Shown piece by piece: positions 49,735 through 58,498 of a stretch of 64,000 nucleotides of DNA. Under the pieces are notes generated by a model, which saw nothing but the letters and a program-made list of their open reading frames with translations, did not search any database and was not told the DNA's origin. The position numbers and the translations under genes were made by a program. The stretch's first letter is position 1. Every line of letters begins with the position of its first letter. This DNA comes from Sporosarcina sp. FSL K6-3457. Lineage in GTDB: Bacteria; Bacillota; Bacilli; Bacillales_A; Planococcaceae. The stretch is from assembly GCF_038007285.1 (NCBI RefSeq), contig NZ_JBBOWX010000001.1, forward strand, positions 947,501-1,011,500, given 5' to 3'.

Positions 49735-49949
49735 ATCGTGGCCGTAATCAAGTACTGTGTGCGTTAGATCCCTTTGGGGCATCCATATACAAAATACTTG
49801 AAATACTTAAGATGTATAAAAATGAGAAGTTGAAATAACTCCTCCTATTTTTTTTAGATAAATAGGTTTAATCGTACCATCGGGTTTTTAGATAGACTTA
49901 TTACTTTCATTTGTTATTGTAGTTATAATGAGATGTGGGGTGGAATTAC

Positions 49950-50702
49950 ATGACAATTTTGAGTGAGCAACAAAAACAGGCAGTTGAAGCAACAGAGGGG
50001 CCAGTGTTAATTATTGCTGGACCGGGATCTGGCAAAACTTTCACGCTTGTTGAACGAGTTTTATATCTAATTCAACATAAAGAGATAGAACCCAATAATA
50101 TCATGGTAGCTACTTTCACAGAAAAAGCAGCAAATGAGCTTATCACTAGGATTTCGAATAAGTTACATGAAGAAAATATTAAATTTAATTTAAATGAAAT
50201 GTATGTCGGAACAATCCATTCAATTTGTTTAAGAATCTTAGAAGAAAATAGAGAATGTACCCGACTGAAGAAAAATTACACACTTTTAGATCAATTTGAT
50301 CAACAATACTTAATTTATCAAAAGATACGATTCTTTTTGGCAATTGAAGATATAGGGGAATTACTCTCTTACAATTTATCTAGATGGAAACAGTCTGAGT
50401 TTTTATTAAAATGGATAAACAGACTAAGTGAAGAAATTGTCGATGTTGAAGATTTGCTTGAACATGAAGATATTAGAATAAACGTATTAGGTAAGTGTTA
50501 TCAACTATATAGCGACCTTTTGATTGAAGAAAATGCATTAGACTTCTCAACAATCCAACTTGAAACTTTAAAGCTGTTAGAAGGAAACAATGAAATCCGG
50601 TTAGCATATAATGATGTTCTTCATTATTTAATGATTGATGAATTTCAAGATACAAATACAATTCAAGAAAAGTTAGTTTTTTTATTGTCTAGGAAATTAT
50701 AA
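49950..50702 (+). pseudogene. UvrD/PcrA-like helicase, truncated N-terminal fragment
   Basis: The 250-residue frame starts MTILSEQQKQAVEATEGPVL and has the Q motif, Walker A GPGSGKT, motif Ia (ATFTEKAANEL) and motif II as DEFQDT. It stops two codons after LLSRK, where an intact helicase would continue with motif III (GDDDQSIY). The remaining 400 or more residues are missing because an IS91-type element follows immediately. The surviving part could at most bind nucleotide. The intact gene may have been an accessory helicase of the island. Confidence 0.85.
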
Positions 50703-50763
50703 AGTTCTCGACTTGTGGATAACTGTTCGATAAACTGTTCGTATAACGATAGGAGGATGGAAT

Positions 50764-52005
50764 ATGGGCCGAGATAATGAAGGAGTCATCAAGAAAATAT
50801 TGAAAGATCATTTCGTGGGATTTTGGTATTTACACGAGCACTTATTTCCGGAATCTTATCGAGAGGATATCAAGGAAACAGTTCTAAAAACAATCAAATG
50901 CGGGTCTTCTGATTTGGGGTATGCTAAATATGAATGTTTAGGATGCGAAGGGAACCCAAGGCCTGTATTCGTTTGTTTCACATGTAAAAGTCGTTTTTGT
51001 AATAAGTGCGGGAAAAAATATACGGATGATTGGTCCGATAAACAGCAGGAACTGATATTGAATGTTCCACATCGTCATATGGTTTTTACAGTTCCACAGG
51101 AACTTAGAAACATCTTTTTTCAAGATCGTAAAAAGTTGAATGAACTGAGTCAACAGGTAGCTCAGGTTTTTCAATTTTATTACCAACGGAAAAGTAAGAA
51201 GCGTCAGTTACAAACAGGTATTATTACGGTAATCCATACCTTTGGTAGGGATTTGAAATTCAATCCTCATATACATGCTTTAGTGACAGAAGGTGCAATT
51301 GATAATCGGAACGAATGGAGTCCAAGCGAATATATTCCGTATGAATACTTGAGGAAATCTTGGCAGAAAGTACTTCTTGATTTGGTGAAAAAGTGGTTTT
51401 CTGATGATCAAAGAGCACAGGATTTAGTAAATGACTTGTACAGTCGTTATCCGAAGGGCTTTTATGTAAATGCGGAAAAGAAAATGCAAAATGCAAAAGG
51501 AGCTGCCAAATACATCGGTAGATACTTGGCTAGACCTGCAATTGCTGAATATCGCATAGAAGAATATGACGGTAAGATGGTCACGTATTGGTATGAGGAT
51601 CACAAAACAGGAAAAAGAGTAGATGTGAAACAGTCTGCGTATAGATTTCTATATAATATTTTACAGCACATCCCACCCAAACACTTTAGAATGGTGGGTC
51701 GTTTTGGGTTGTATAGCAGAACGAAACATAAAAAGGCAAAACAAGTTTTGACCCTTTATGCGTTCATGCGCACAAGACAATTATCATTACTGTTGGAGAG
51801 GAAACAAAAAAAGAAAACGTATCGACAGCGTATGATTGAGGCCTTTAATCGTGATCCTTTCCTGTGCCCACATTGCCATCGTGAGATGGATTTAGTGGAA
51901 ATCTGGCATGCTGACTATGGATTTTTGTATCATTACATGGAGGGGATGGAGATTATCAAAATACGAGGAGAATCAGCAAATGACAGGAAACAAAGAACGG
52001 GATGA
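50764..52005 (+). CDS. tnpA: IS91-family HUH transposase
   Basis: A 413-residue rolling-circle transposase. The N terminus has a zinc-binding region (ECLGCEGNP...FVCFTCKSRFCNKCGKK). The metal-binding HUH motif is FNPHIHALV (His169/His171), and a catalytic Tyr candidate lies in AKYIGRYLARP. A second CPHCH zinc pair is near the C terminus. AGGAGG precedes ATG 50764. The full family length suggests the protein is intact. Confidence 0.9.
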   Translation: MGRDNEGVIKKILKDHFVGFWYLHEHLFPESYREDIKETVLKTIKCGSSDLGYAKYECLGCEGNPRPVFVCFTCKSRFCNKCGKKYTDDWSDKQQELILNVPHRHMVFTVPQELRNIFFQDRKKLNELSQQVAQVFQFYYQRKSKKRQLQTGIITVIHTFGRDLKFNPHIHALVTEGAIDNRNEWSPSEYIPYEYLRKSWQKVLLDLVKKWFSDDQRAQDLVNDLYSRYPKGFYVNAEKKMQNAKGAAKYIGRYLARPAIAEYRIEEYDGKMVTYWYEDHKTGKRVDVKQSAYRFLYNILQHIPPKHFRMVGRFGLYSRTKHKKAKQVLTLYAFMRTRQLSLLLERKQKKKTYRQRMIEAFNRDPFLCPHCHREMDLVEIWHADYGFLYHYMEGMEIIKIRGESANDRKQRTG

Positions 52006-52231
52006 ATTGAGCAAAGAATTTCTACAATCATTACAGGAAGATGATCCATTTGGTTTAAACGAAGAAATGGAGACAGTATTATTTGAGTGTGTGGATTGTC
52101 GTGAAGAAGACGATGTTCCTGATTTTGTTGTACAAGATTTTCAAGTGGAATTAAAGAAGGACGAAGAAGTTGAGATGGAATGTCCTTTTTGTGGTGGAAC
52201 CATGCGGAGGGCGAAGAAAAGTCCCAAGTGA
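51980..52231 (+). CDS. Small zinc-ribbon accessory protein of the IS91 element
   Basis: The 83-residue acidic protein has two cysteine pairs, CVDC (mid-protein) and CPFCGG (near the C terminus), forming a probable zinc ribbon. ATG 51980 follows CGAGGAG and overlaps the transposase 3' end by 26 nt, so the two are likely co-translated. It ends just before the element's terminal hairpin. Its function is unknown; an accessory role in transposition is inferred from position. Confidence 0.6.
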   Translation: MTGNKERDELSKEFLQSLQEDDPFGLNEEMETVLFECVDCREEDDVPDFVVQDFQVELKKDEEVEMECPFCGGTMRRAKKSPK

Positions 52232-52249
52232 ATTGTTTACACTTGGGAC

Positions 52250-52906
52250 GTGGACAGAGGCGCTTTAGCGCTTTTGTTCTTGTTGATTGTTATTGTGATT
52301 ACAGTCTATTCGGTTATCAACTTTGACTTTGCAACGGCTGATTTGCAAGCTGTCGCTACAAGTCAAAGTAGAGGGGCTTCCCACTGGCTGTTAGGAGCGG
52401 TTTTGTATGTATCGTATAATATTGCTGCTGGAGCAGCGATGCTGACAGTCATGGGTGGGACGGTTAAGGATGAAAAAATTGCAGCGTGGGGAGGAATCAT
52501 CGGTGGGCTTGGCCTTGGTTTTCTCATTATCCTTATCAATATTTCGATGCTAACGCAGTTGAAGGAAATCGCAACTGTACCGATGCCGATGTTATTGTTG
52601 GCAGATAGCATGAGCCCGGTCATGAGTGTTATATTTTCTATTATTTTGCTTGGGATGGTCTACAATACCGCCGTTGGCATGCTCTATGCATTTACGGCGC
52701 GCATCGTGAAACCAGAAACGAAGAAATTTAAAGGTGCTGTTGTTGCATTCGGGGCAATCGCATTCGGGGCAAGTTTCGTCGGGTTTATCACCCTTGTCGG
52801 CACGGTCTATCCAGCAATGGGCTACTTAGGCTTCACGCTGATTGGTGCGATTGTCTTTGCTTGGGTCATGAAAAAAAGAGCACCAGATCATGTGAAAGGA
52901 CACTGA
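52250..52906 (+). pseudogene. YkvI-family membrane protein, 5'-truncated
   Basis: The remaining 218 residues form about six TM helices, with ITVYSVINFDFATADLQAV and AVLYVSYNIAAGAAMLTVMGG matching the YkvI (LeuT-fold transporter-like) family, whose members are about 340 residues. The first third is missing: the IS91 terminal hairpin abuts the first residues. A GTG at 52250 could start translation, but there is no ribosome-binding site, so it is probably not functional. Confidence 0.8.
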
Positions 52907-53023
52907 AAAAGTCAACTTCCTCTAACAGGGTGTGTGGTGTGGTGCGCAGGCACCATATGTTCTTTTTTAGGCACTAACAAATCGTGCATGCATAAGATTG
53001 AATGAATTTTATAAAGTATAAAA

Positions 53024-53070
53024 ACTACAACTTCTGAATATAATTCAGGAGCTGTAGCTTTGTTTTGTTA
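53024..53070 (+). terminator. Intrinsic terminator after the ykvI fragment
   Basis: ACTACA...CTGAAT pairs with ATTCAG...TGTAG, followed by CTTTGTTTTG. The remaining gap up to 53311 holds the sstT leader, whose sequence is repeated at 61780. Confidence 0.75.
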
Positions 53071-53311
53071 TTTTCATTACGCATATTTCCATCTATATTC
53101 TTCAGATTTACGAATAGTACATAGATGATTTTCATAAAAAATACCAAGTGTTTTCTGATATAAAAAAATCATTGCATAATTCGGAAAGGGCGTGTTAAAA
53201 TAAGGCATCAATCTACTTCAAGGCGAGATAGATAGACAGTGCCTTAACAGGGGAGAAGTGATTGTGCATTTTTGTCATTTAAGTTATAAGAAAAATCTGG
53301 GGGGTAGAGTG

Positions 53312-54553
53312 ATGAAAAATTTATTCGCTAAATGGAACCAACTAAGTCTAGTAAAAAGGATTATTATCGGTATTATCGTTGGTCTTATTTTAGCTTTAAT
53401 CGTTCCTAATATGAGTGGAATTTCGATTTTGGGTTCTTTATTTGTCGGTGCATTAAAGGCGGTTGCACCAATCTTGGTTTTATTCTTAGTCATGCACGCC
53501 ATTGCGGCACATAAAAGTGGCACGAAAACAAATATGAAGTCGATTCTTGGTTTATATGGGATAGGTACACTCCTTGCAGGAGTTGTCGCTGTTGCTGCAA
53601 GCTTTATGTTCCCCGTCACACTCACACTGACAACAGGAGCAGAAAATCTTTCTCCTCCAGAAGGTATTTTGGAAGTTTTACAAACATTACTATTTAATGT
53701 AGTTGCTAATCCAATTGATGCGCTAATTAGTGCTAACTATTTAGGTATCTTAATGTGGGCAGTCGTTCTTGGGCTTGCATTGAAACAGGCTAATCAAAAT
53801 ACGAAAGATGTATTAGGTAGCTTTTCGGATGCGATTACTAAAGTCGTGCAATGGATCATTAATTTAGCACCAATTGGAATTATGGGTCTTGTTTTTGATG
53901 CAATTGTCACAACTGGCTTTTCTGCTTTAAAAGTTTACGGTGAATTGATTTTAATTTTAGTGGGATGTATGTTGTTTATCGCACTTGTAATGAATCCGTT
54001 AATCGTTTACATCTATACGCGGAAAAATCCTTATCCACTTGTTTTTATGGTGTTAAGAGAAAGCGGTATCACAGCATTCTTTACACGTAGTTCAGCTGCA
54101 AATATTCCAGTAAATATGAAATTGGCTGAAAAGCTTGGGTTAGATGAAGATACGTATGCAGTATCCATCCCTTTAGGTGCTACGATTAATATGGCTGGTG
54201 CGGCGGTTACAATTTCTGTACTGACACTTGCAACAGTCCATACACTTGGCATTGAAGTTGATTTTATGACTGCACTTCTGCTTTCTGTTGTAGCGGCTGT
54301 CTCTGCTGCAGGTGCTTCAGGTGTTCCAGGTGGATCACTATTACTAATCCCACTAGCATGTGCTTTGTTTGGAGTTCCAAATGATATTGCTATGCAGGTT
54401 GTTGGTGTAGGCTTTATCATCGGGGTTATTCAAGATTCTTGTGAAACTGCACTGAATTCATCTTCTGACGTATTGTTCACAGCTACAGCTGAATATGCTC
54501 AAGAACGTAAAGAAGGAAAACCAGTTTCTATGAAATCTTGGGGATTCAAATAG
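53312..54553 (+). CDS. sstT: Sodium/serine-threonine symporter SstT
   Basis: A 413-residue dicarboxylate/amino-acid:cation symporter with eight or more TM helices. Family motifs are present: [14 protein letters not shown] (serine-rich loop of HP1), [12 protein letters not shown], and the HP2/TM8 region with [12 protein letters not shown] and [18 protein letters not shown]. The last is the SstT version of the substrate-binding site. ATG 53312 has GGGGGGTAG upstream; GTG 53258 (AGGGGAGAA upstream) would add 18 residues and cannot be excluded. It has a long leader and its own terminator. Confidence 0.93.
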   Translation: MKNLFAKWNQLSLVKRIIIGIIVGLILALIVPNMSGISILGSLFVGALKAVAPILVLFLVMHAIAAHKSGTKTNMKSILGLYGIGTLLAGVVAVAASFMFPVTLTLTTGAENLSPPEGILEVLQTLLFNVVANPIDALISANYLGILMWAVVLGLALKQANQNTKDVLGSFSDAITKVVQWIINLAPIGIMGLVFDAIVTTGFSALKVYGELILILVGCMLFIALVMNPLIVYIYTRKNPYPLVFMVLRESGITAFFTRSSAANIPVNMKLAEKLGLDEDTYAVSIPLGATINMAGAAVTISVLTLATVHTLGIEVDFMTALLLSVVAAVSAAGASGVPGGSLLLIPLACALFGVPNDIAMQVVGVGFIIGVIQDSCETALNSSSDVLFTATAEYAQERKEGKPVSMKSWGFK

Positions 54554-54568
54554 AAGTAAGAAATAATT

Positions 54569-54616
54569 GAAAAGCCACGATTGCTGGAGATGATGCGGTG
54601 ATCGTGGCTTTTTAGT
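54569..54616 (+). terminator. Intrinsic terminator of sstT
   Basis: AAAAGCCACGAT pairs with ATCGTGGCTTTT, with T's following. A diverged copy occurs at 62115-62158 behind the sstT relic. Confidence 0.85.
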
Positions 54617-54651
54617 GATTTTTAAATTCATTCAAGCTGTAACAAAAGAAA

Positions 54652-54747
54652 GATATCGGAATCTCTATCATTACTATCGATGGCGCACCTGCCTATTCTA
54701 CAAATAAGAAGGATGCTAAAGGTGAATCTGCCCAGCTAAAATGCTAA
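54652..54747 (+). pseudogene. Short C-terminal gene fragment
   Basis: A 31-codon frame (DIGISIITIDGAPAYSTNKK to QLKC, then stop) has no start codon or ribosome-binding site. It looks like the tail of a lost gene; no family recognised. Confidence 0.25.
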
Positions 54748-54789
54748 AATAGTAGTAATGGATTTCCATTAAACATAGAGAAGAAAGTA

Positions 54790-55251
54790 GTGAAACGCAT
54801 GGCAATCGCATCGCATTCTGTAATCATTCCAGCACCTGTAGAGAACGTATGGGGATACGTCAGTCAAATTGAAAACTGGGCAACAATGGTCCCTGCCTAT
54901 AAGGAGCATGAACAGATTGATGAACAAAAGTCAGTTTGGACATTTGAAGGGAATTTCAAAGGGCTTAAAAAGACTGTGAAAATGGAGTTAAACATCACTG
55001 AATTTCATGAGCCATCGATCATCCGGTTCGAGTTAAAAGGGTTAACGGACAACTTTACAGGTAGCGGCAAGTTTACTGCTGAAGAAACGGCTGGGCAAAC
55101 AGCGATGACAGGAACAATTGAAGTAAATGCAGGTGGCTTAACAGGCGCTGTGTTGGCACCTGTTATTAAAATGGTGTTGCCGAAAGTGACAACACGCTTA
55201 ACAGAGAAAATTGCACGCCAAATTAAACCGGAACAAGTGCTGGCTTTGTAA
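54790..55251 (+). CDS. SRPBCC/CoxG-like lipid-binding-fold protein
   Basis: A 153-residue protein with the START/Bet v1-like (SRPBCC) fold, seen from IPAPVENVWGYVSQIENWATMVP at the N terminus and the amphipathic C-terminal helix (VLPKVTTRLTEKIARQI). Such proteins bind hydrophobic ligands; CoxG anchors a carbon monoxide dehydrogenase in other bacteria, but no such genes are nearby. The start may be GTG 54790 or ATG 54799; the ribosome-binding site is weak. It is a single gene followed by a terminator. Confidence 0.8.
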   Translation: MKRMAIASHSVIIPAPVENVWGYVSQIENWATMVPAYKEHEQIDEQKSVWTFEGNFKGLKKTVKMELNITEFHEPSIIRFELKGLTDNFTGSGKFTAEETAGQTAMTGTIEVNAGGLTGAVLAPVIKMVLPKVTTRLTEKIARQIKPEQVLAL

Positions 55252-55300
55252 AGATGGTTTTGCTGTCTACATAAAATATTCATGTGATTGATAAAATCTA

Positions 55301-55345
55301 AAAGCTACAACTCCTGGAAAAATTCAGTAGTTGTAGCTTTTTTGT
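55301..55345 (+). terminator. Intrinsic terminator after the CoxG-like gene
   Basis: AAAGCTACAACT pairs with AGTTGTAGCTTT, with T6 following. Confidence 0.9.
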
Positions 55346-55704
55346 TGTTTTTATTATGTACGATACCTAAAATGCATAATCGATTTTATAAAACTTTGGA
55401 TTGGTTGCCTCATACTCTGCGCAATATTATCATGCATTTTAGATGAAGTAATGGTGATTTTTAGGTATAAGCCTAATACTGATTCTAGACTAGCAAATCA
55501 GTTATTTCGATTGCGCTGAAAATGGTGCGACAGCCACTTTACTTATTACACCAATCTTAATTACTCCGCTCGCTCAATAAAAGTATAGACAGAGCACGAA
55601 AAGTAGGTTAAAATCTAAAACAATATTAAACATATTGATTTACTTGGTTTAAAATCATTCAGCGAATGCAGTTCAATACTTCAGTAAAGTAGGAATGCAC
55701 TACA
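55346..55704. other. Intergenic stretch without recognisable gene
   Basis: AT-rich sequence with frequent stops in all frames; no promoter or structured element that I can support. Confidence 0.4.
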
Positions 55705-55765
55705 ATTCCTCTTTGGAGGCTTCAAGCTCAATTCAAAATCTCAGTGCAATTTACGCCAAAGCCAA
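55705..55765 (+). repeat. Degenerate copy R5 of the structured dispersed repeat
   Basis: GGAGGCTTCAAGCTCAATTCAAAATCT-type sequence followed by GTGCAATTTACGCCAAAGCCAAATT resembles the 3' half of R3/R1. The CTCCGGCGGATGTCAC block is lost. Confidence 0.45.
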
Positions 55766-55805
55766 ATTAGTAAATTGCATGGAAATGGCACCAATCAGAT
55801 AATTG

Positions 55806-55858
55806 AAGGCCCCTTGGAATTTAACATTTTATTAATGCTAAGTTACTTGGGGCTTTTT
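55806..55858 (+). terminator. Terminator-like hairpin in the yezD leader
   Basis: AAGGCCCC (55806-55813) pairs with GGGGCTTT (one G-T pair) and a T-run follows, 50 nt before the yezD-like gene. It could end read-through or act as an attenuator. Confidence 0.55.
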
Positions 55859-55908
55859 ATTATAATAAACGACTATCATTGTCGGAATTACAAAACAGGA
55901 GGAAGATC

Positions 55909-56085
55909 ATGTTGGATAAACAAATGGATGATCAATGGATTGAACGAATTGTACAGTCTTTGAAAGGAATTCAATACGGTTCAGTGGAAATTGTTATTCA
56001 TGATTCGAAAATCACACAAATTGACCGGCTGGAAAAGCAACGTTTTCCTTTAAGAGCCAAAAATTTGGGCGGACAAAAAAACTAA
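55909..56085 (+). CDS. yezD: YezD-family (DUF2292) small protein
   Basis: A 58-residue protein with the DUF2292 core IVQSLKGIQYGSVEIVIHDSKITQIDRLEK, which is the entire domain. The family is repeatedly found beside sulfur-acquisition genes in Bacillales, and the SsuE-like reductase and sulfonate-type transporter follow here. AGGAGGAAG precedes ATG 55909. The molecular role is unknown. Confidence 0.85.
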   Translation: MLDKQMDDQWIERIVQSLKGIQYGSVEIVIHDSKITQIDRLEKQRFPLRAKNLGGQKN

Positions 56086-56163
56086 GTATATGTGCATAAG
56101 TCAATTAAGAAGGGGCCTAATTACTTGGAAAAAGAAAAGGTGATATAAATTTTTAAAACATAC

Positions 56164-56191
56164 TTGACTAATAGGAATTGTGGTTTAATAT
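56164..56191 (+). promoter_or_regulatory. Candidate promoter with CymR-like GGAATT box
   Basis: TTGACT (56164-56169) and TAATAT (56186-56191) are 16 nt apart. The spacer holds TAATAGGAATT, which resembles part of the CymR sulfur-repressor site. A terminator follows at 56242, so it would drive a short leader before the reductase gene. Tentative. Confidence 0.35.
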
Positions 56192-56241
56192 GAAGTATAT
56201 TCAGAAGCAATCAAATAAAAAAGGCATCCAATTGGGCATCC

Positions 56242-56288
56242 AAAGGACGTGAAAATGTGAGTAACTTACATTTTTATGTCCTTTTTTA
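56242..56288 (+). terminator. Intrinsic terminator in the leader of the reductase gene
   Basis: AAAGGAC...AAATGT pairs with ACATTT...GTCCTTT and T's follow. Only about 130 nt separate it from the reductase start. Confidence 0.8.
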
Positions 56289-56420
56289 TTTTAAAAACTT
56301 CAGAAAAATAGTATTCACTAAGGAGTGGAAATGTAGGGCATCCGATTATATGAATTGATTATCTCTATTTGATGAACAAGCACAGATTTTATCTAAAACC
56401 TAATTGGAGGATGAGGGTAG

Positions 56421-56969
56421 ATGTCAAAAGCGGTTATTATTAACGGTGGGAACAGCAAGGAGTCTCGATTGACAGGGATTCAAAATAGAATAGAAAGTTT
56501 TTTTGAAACAGAGGGTTTGCCTTACAACATAATTTACGTACATGATTTGCCTGCCGAGGATCTAATAAAATCCAACTTTTCCAGTGAAGAGATTATTCAA
56601 GCAAATCAAATTGTTGAGGATGCAGATATTGTAGTTGTGCTAACACCTGTGTATAAAGCATCATTCACAGGGATTTTGAAGACATACCTTGATTTACTGC
56701 CACGAAGAATATTAAAAGGGAAATCGGTATTCCCCGTTGCGATAGGCGGTTCTATAGGTCATTTACTTGCGATTGAATACGCCTTAAAACCAGTGCTATC
56801 TGAACTTGGAGCTACAGAAATATTAAAGGGTGTCTTTGTGGTGGACGAACAAATTAAGCGATTAGACGGAAATGAGTTTCTCATTGCAGAGGAAGCTGAG
56901 AATCGGCTCAATGATGTGTTGAAGCACTTTCAGAATCAGAAAGAAGTAATAGAAAACCGTGTTAGTTAA
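56421..56969 (+). CDS. ssuE: NADPH-dependent FMN reductase (SsuE-like)
   Basis: A 182-residue flavodoxin-fold reductase: NGGNSKESRLTG is the phosphate-binding loop, TPVYKASFTGILKTYLDLLPR the FMN/dimer segment, and PVAIGGSIGHLLAIEYALKP the conserved helix of SsuE-type enzymes. It would supply reduced FMN to the monooxygenase encoded at 59401, releasing sulfite from organosulfur compounds. GGAGGATGAGGG lies upstream of ATG 56421. A terminator-like hairpin follows at 57005. Confidence 0.88.
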   Translation: MSKAVIINGGNSKESRLTGIQNRIESFFETEGLPYNIIYVHDLPAEDLIKSNFSSEEIIQANQIVEDADIVVVLTPVYKASFTGILKTYLDLLPRRILKGKSVFPVAIGGSIGHLLAIEYALKPVLSELGATEILKGVFVVDEQIKRLDGNEFLIAEEAENRLNDVLKHFQNQKEVIENRVS

Positions 56970-57004
56970 CAATAAAATAGAGAAATCGGCTGATTAGAAA
57001 ACTA

Positions 57005-57043
57005 AAGGTCCTCATCTTAATTTAACAACTAAGGTGGGGCCTT
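57005..57043 (+). terminator. Terminator-like hairpin after the reductase gene
   Basis: GGTCCTCATCTT pairs imperfectly with AAGGTGGGGCC, followed by TTCTCTGTTT. Confidence 0.6.
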
Positions 57044-57099
57044 CTCTGTTTATAGAGAACTATCTTGGTAATAGGGATTTTGAAGGGAGGTAATTTATT

Positions 57100-57438
57100 A
57101 TGCAAACGCAAGACATAATCTCTAAAGAGACTTATTTGAAACTGATGGGTAAAGTTCCTAGGGCAAGGTGTGAATTACTAAATCTTCCCGATTTACAATT
57201 TTTTAAATGGTGCGATCGACAATTCGGTGTGAATAGGGGTGTTTTTAATACAATTGATAACTGGTTTTATGAGAATGGGATTGTCAATGTGTATTGCCGT
57301 CGAATTCTCTTGTTGGAATTCCTGAAGTTCTCTTTAGAGGAAGGATTATGGCAAGGTGAATCAAAATTTATTAAATTTGGACATGGTGGACTGGCAACAA
57401 AATTAAATGAGTTTACAGGAATAAGAAAGCAAACATAA
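57100..57438 (+). CDS. Hypothetical protein in the sulfur cluster
   Basis: A 112-residue protein I do not recognise. It has GAAGGGAGG at good distance from ATG 57100, so it is probably real. Features are three cysteines, an aromatic-rich centre (FFKWCDRQFGVNRG, NWFYENGIVNVYCRR) and a basic C terminus. No signal or TM segment. Its place between the FMN reductase and the ABC transporter suggests a role in sulfur uptake, but nothing in the sequence proves it. Confidence 0.65.
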   Translation: MQTQDIISKETYLKLMGKVPRARCELLNLPDLQFFKWCDRQFGVNRGVFNTIDNWFYENGIVNVYCRRILLLEFLKFSLEEGLWQGESKFIKFGHGGLATKLNEFTGIRKQT

Positions 57439-57534
57439 TAAAATGCTTATGAATGTGAAAACGTTAACCAACAATTTTAATAGAATATAAAACATCAGCA
57501 AGGAAGTGGGAAAGGGATGAAGAATTATCTATAT

Positions 57535-57557
57535 ATCCCGACAACCGGGATTTTTTT
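57535..57557 (+). terminator. Short intrinsic terminator
   Basis: ATCCCG pairs with CGGGAT around ACAAC and is followed by a T7 run, about 100 nt before the ABC ATPase gene. Confidence 0.75.
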
Positions 57558-57657
57558 ATAAAGTAACCTAGATACGTATGTTAAATAAATAATTCAAAGG
57601 GTATCTATTATTATAAACATATTATATTAATCTGTTTACTTGAAATAAAGGGATGGT

Positions 57658-58476
57658 GTGATAGAAATGAAAGCTGTTGAAAAAATTAGGTTTGAGCGTG
57701 TCATAAAAAAGTTTACTGTTCGTGATGCAAAAAATAAAGGGGCAACACAAGAATTCACAGCGATAAAGGATGTAGATTTTAGTGTTAAAGAAGGAGAGTT
57801 TGTCACATTAGTAGGACCGAGTGGGTGTGGAAAATCGACGTTGCTGGATTTACTAGGGGGGATAACGAAACCAACAAGCGGACGTATTTTAATTGATGGG
57901 AAAGAAATAACAGGTCCCGGATTAGATCGTGGTACTGTTTTTCAGCAGTATGCTTTATTTCCTTGGAAGACAGCGCGTGGCAATATTGAATTTGGACTAG
58001 AGGCAAAGGGGATACCAAAGCATGAACGCAAAGAGCAAGCAGATCATTTTCTTTCTCTAGTTGGTCTGAGCGATTTTGGAGAGCGTTATCCACATGAGCT
58101 GTCCGGAGGAATGAAGCAACGCGTAGCGATTGCTAGAAGTTTAGCGTTTAACCCAGATGTGCTGCTAATGGATGAACCTTTTGCAGCATTGGATGCGCAA
58201 ACACGTGAATCATTGCAAAGTGAGCTTTTGCGTATTTGGCAGAAAACGAAGAAAACAATTATTTTTATTACACACGGTATTGATGAGGCAGTCTATTTAG
58301 GAGAGCGTGTAGTGATTTTATCACCGAATCCAGGAAGGGTGAAAGAGATTGTAAATATCCCACTTAAAAATCGTTTAGAGGATGCCGATATTCGTTCCCA
58401 TCCGGTTTTTGTGAAAGCGCGCCATGAGGTTTGGAGTTTGCTACATGAAGCTGAGTACCAAGGAGCAAATATATAA
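57658..58476 (+). CDS. ssuB: ABC transporter ATPase, sulfonate/taurine type (SsuB-like)
   Basis: The 272-residue ATPase has Walker A GPSGCGKS (53-60), a Q-loop in VFQQYALFPW, signature LSGGMKQR and Walker B LLMDEPF, and belongs to the nitrate/sulfonate/taurine subfamily. The GTG start at 57658 has AAAGGG about 5 nt upstream; ATG 57667 is an alternative. It is the first of four transporter/oxygenase genes in one direction; the permease starts 22 nt after its stop. Confidence 0.9.
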   Translation: MIEMKAVEKIRFERVIKKFTVRDAKNKGATQEFTAIKDVDFSVKEGEFVTLVGPSGCGKSTLLDLLGGITKPTSGRILIDGKEITGPGLDRGTVFQQYALFPWKTARGNIEFGLEAKGIPKHERKEQADHFLSLVGLSDFGERYPHELSGGMKQRVAIARSLAFNPDVLLMDEPFAALDAQTRESLQSELLRIWQKTKKTIIFITHGIDEAVYLGERVVILSPNPGRVKEIVNIPLKNRLEDADIRSHPVFVKARHEVWSLLHEAEYQGANI

Positions 58477-58498
58477 AGGGAGAGAGGAGTTCATTCAT

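Larger units (their letters stand above)
50703..52249 (+). mobile_element. IS91-family insertion element
   Basis: The element starts near the point where uvrD breaks off and ends at the hairpin GTCCCAAGTG/CACTTGGGAC (52221-52249), a candidate origin-end stem-loop. It carries the HUH transposase and a small zinc-ribbon gene. Flanking genes on the two sides are unrelated, so a deletion or one-ended transposition took place here. The ends are estimated. Confidence 0.7.

Noticed and set aside
49581..49838. 85-codon frame inside and after the IS21-like element
   Set aside because: It runs across the transposon end and has no ribosome-binding site or recognisable domain.
53180..53290. T-box or amino-acid riboswitch in the sstT leader
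   Set aside because: The leader is conserved in the relic copy, but I found no T-box (GGTGGnACCGCG-type) or lysine/glycine riboswitch core.
55770..56420. S-box (SAM) riboswitch upstream of the sulfur genes
   Set aside because: The conserved AGAGAGGCAGAGG-like P1/P2 region is absent; only terminator-like hairpins are seen.
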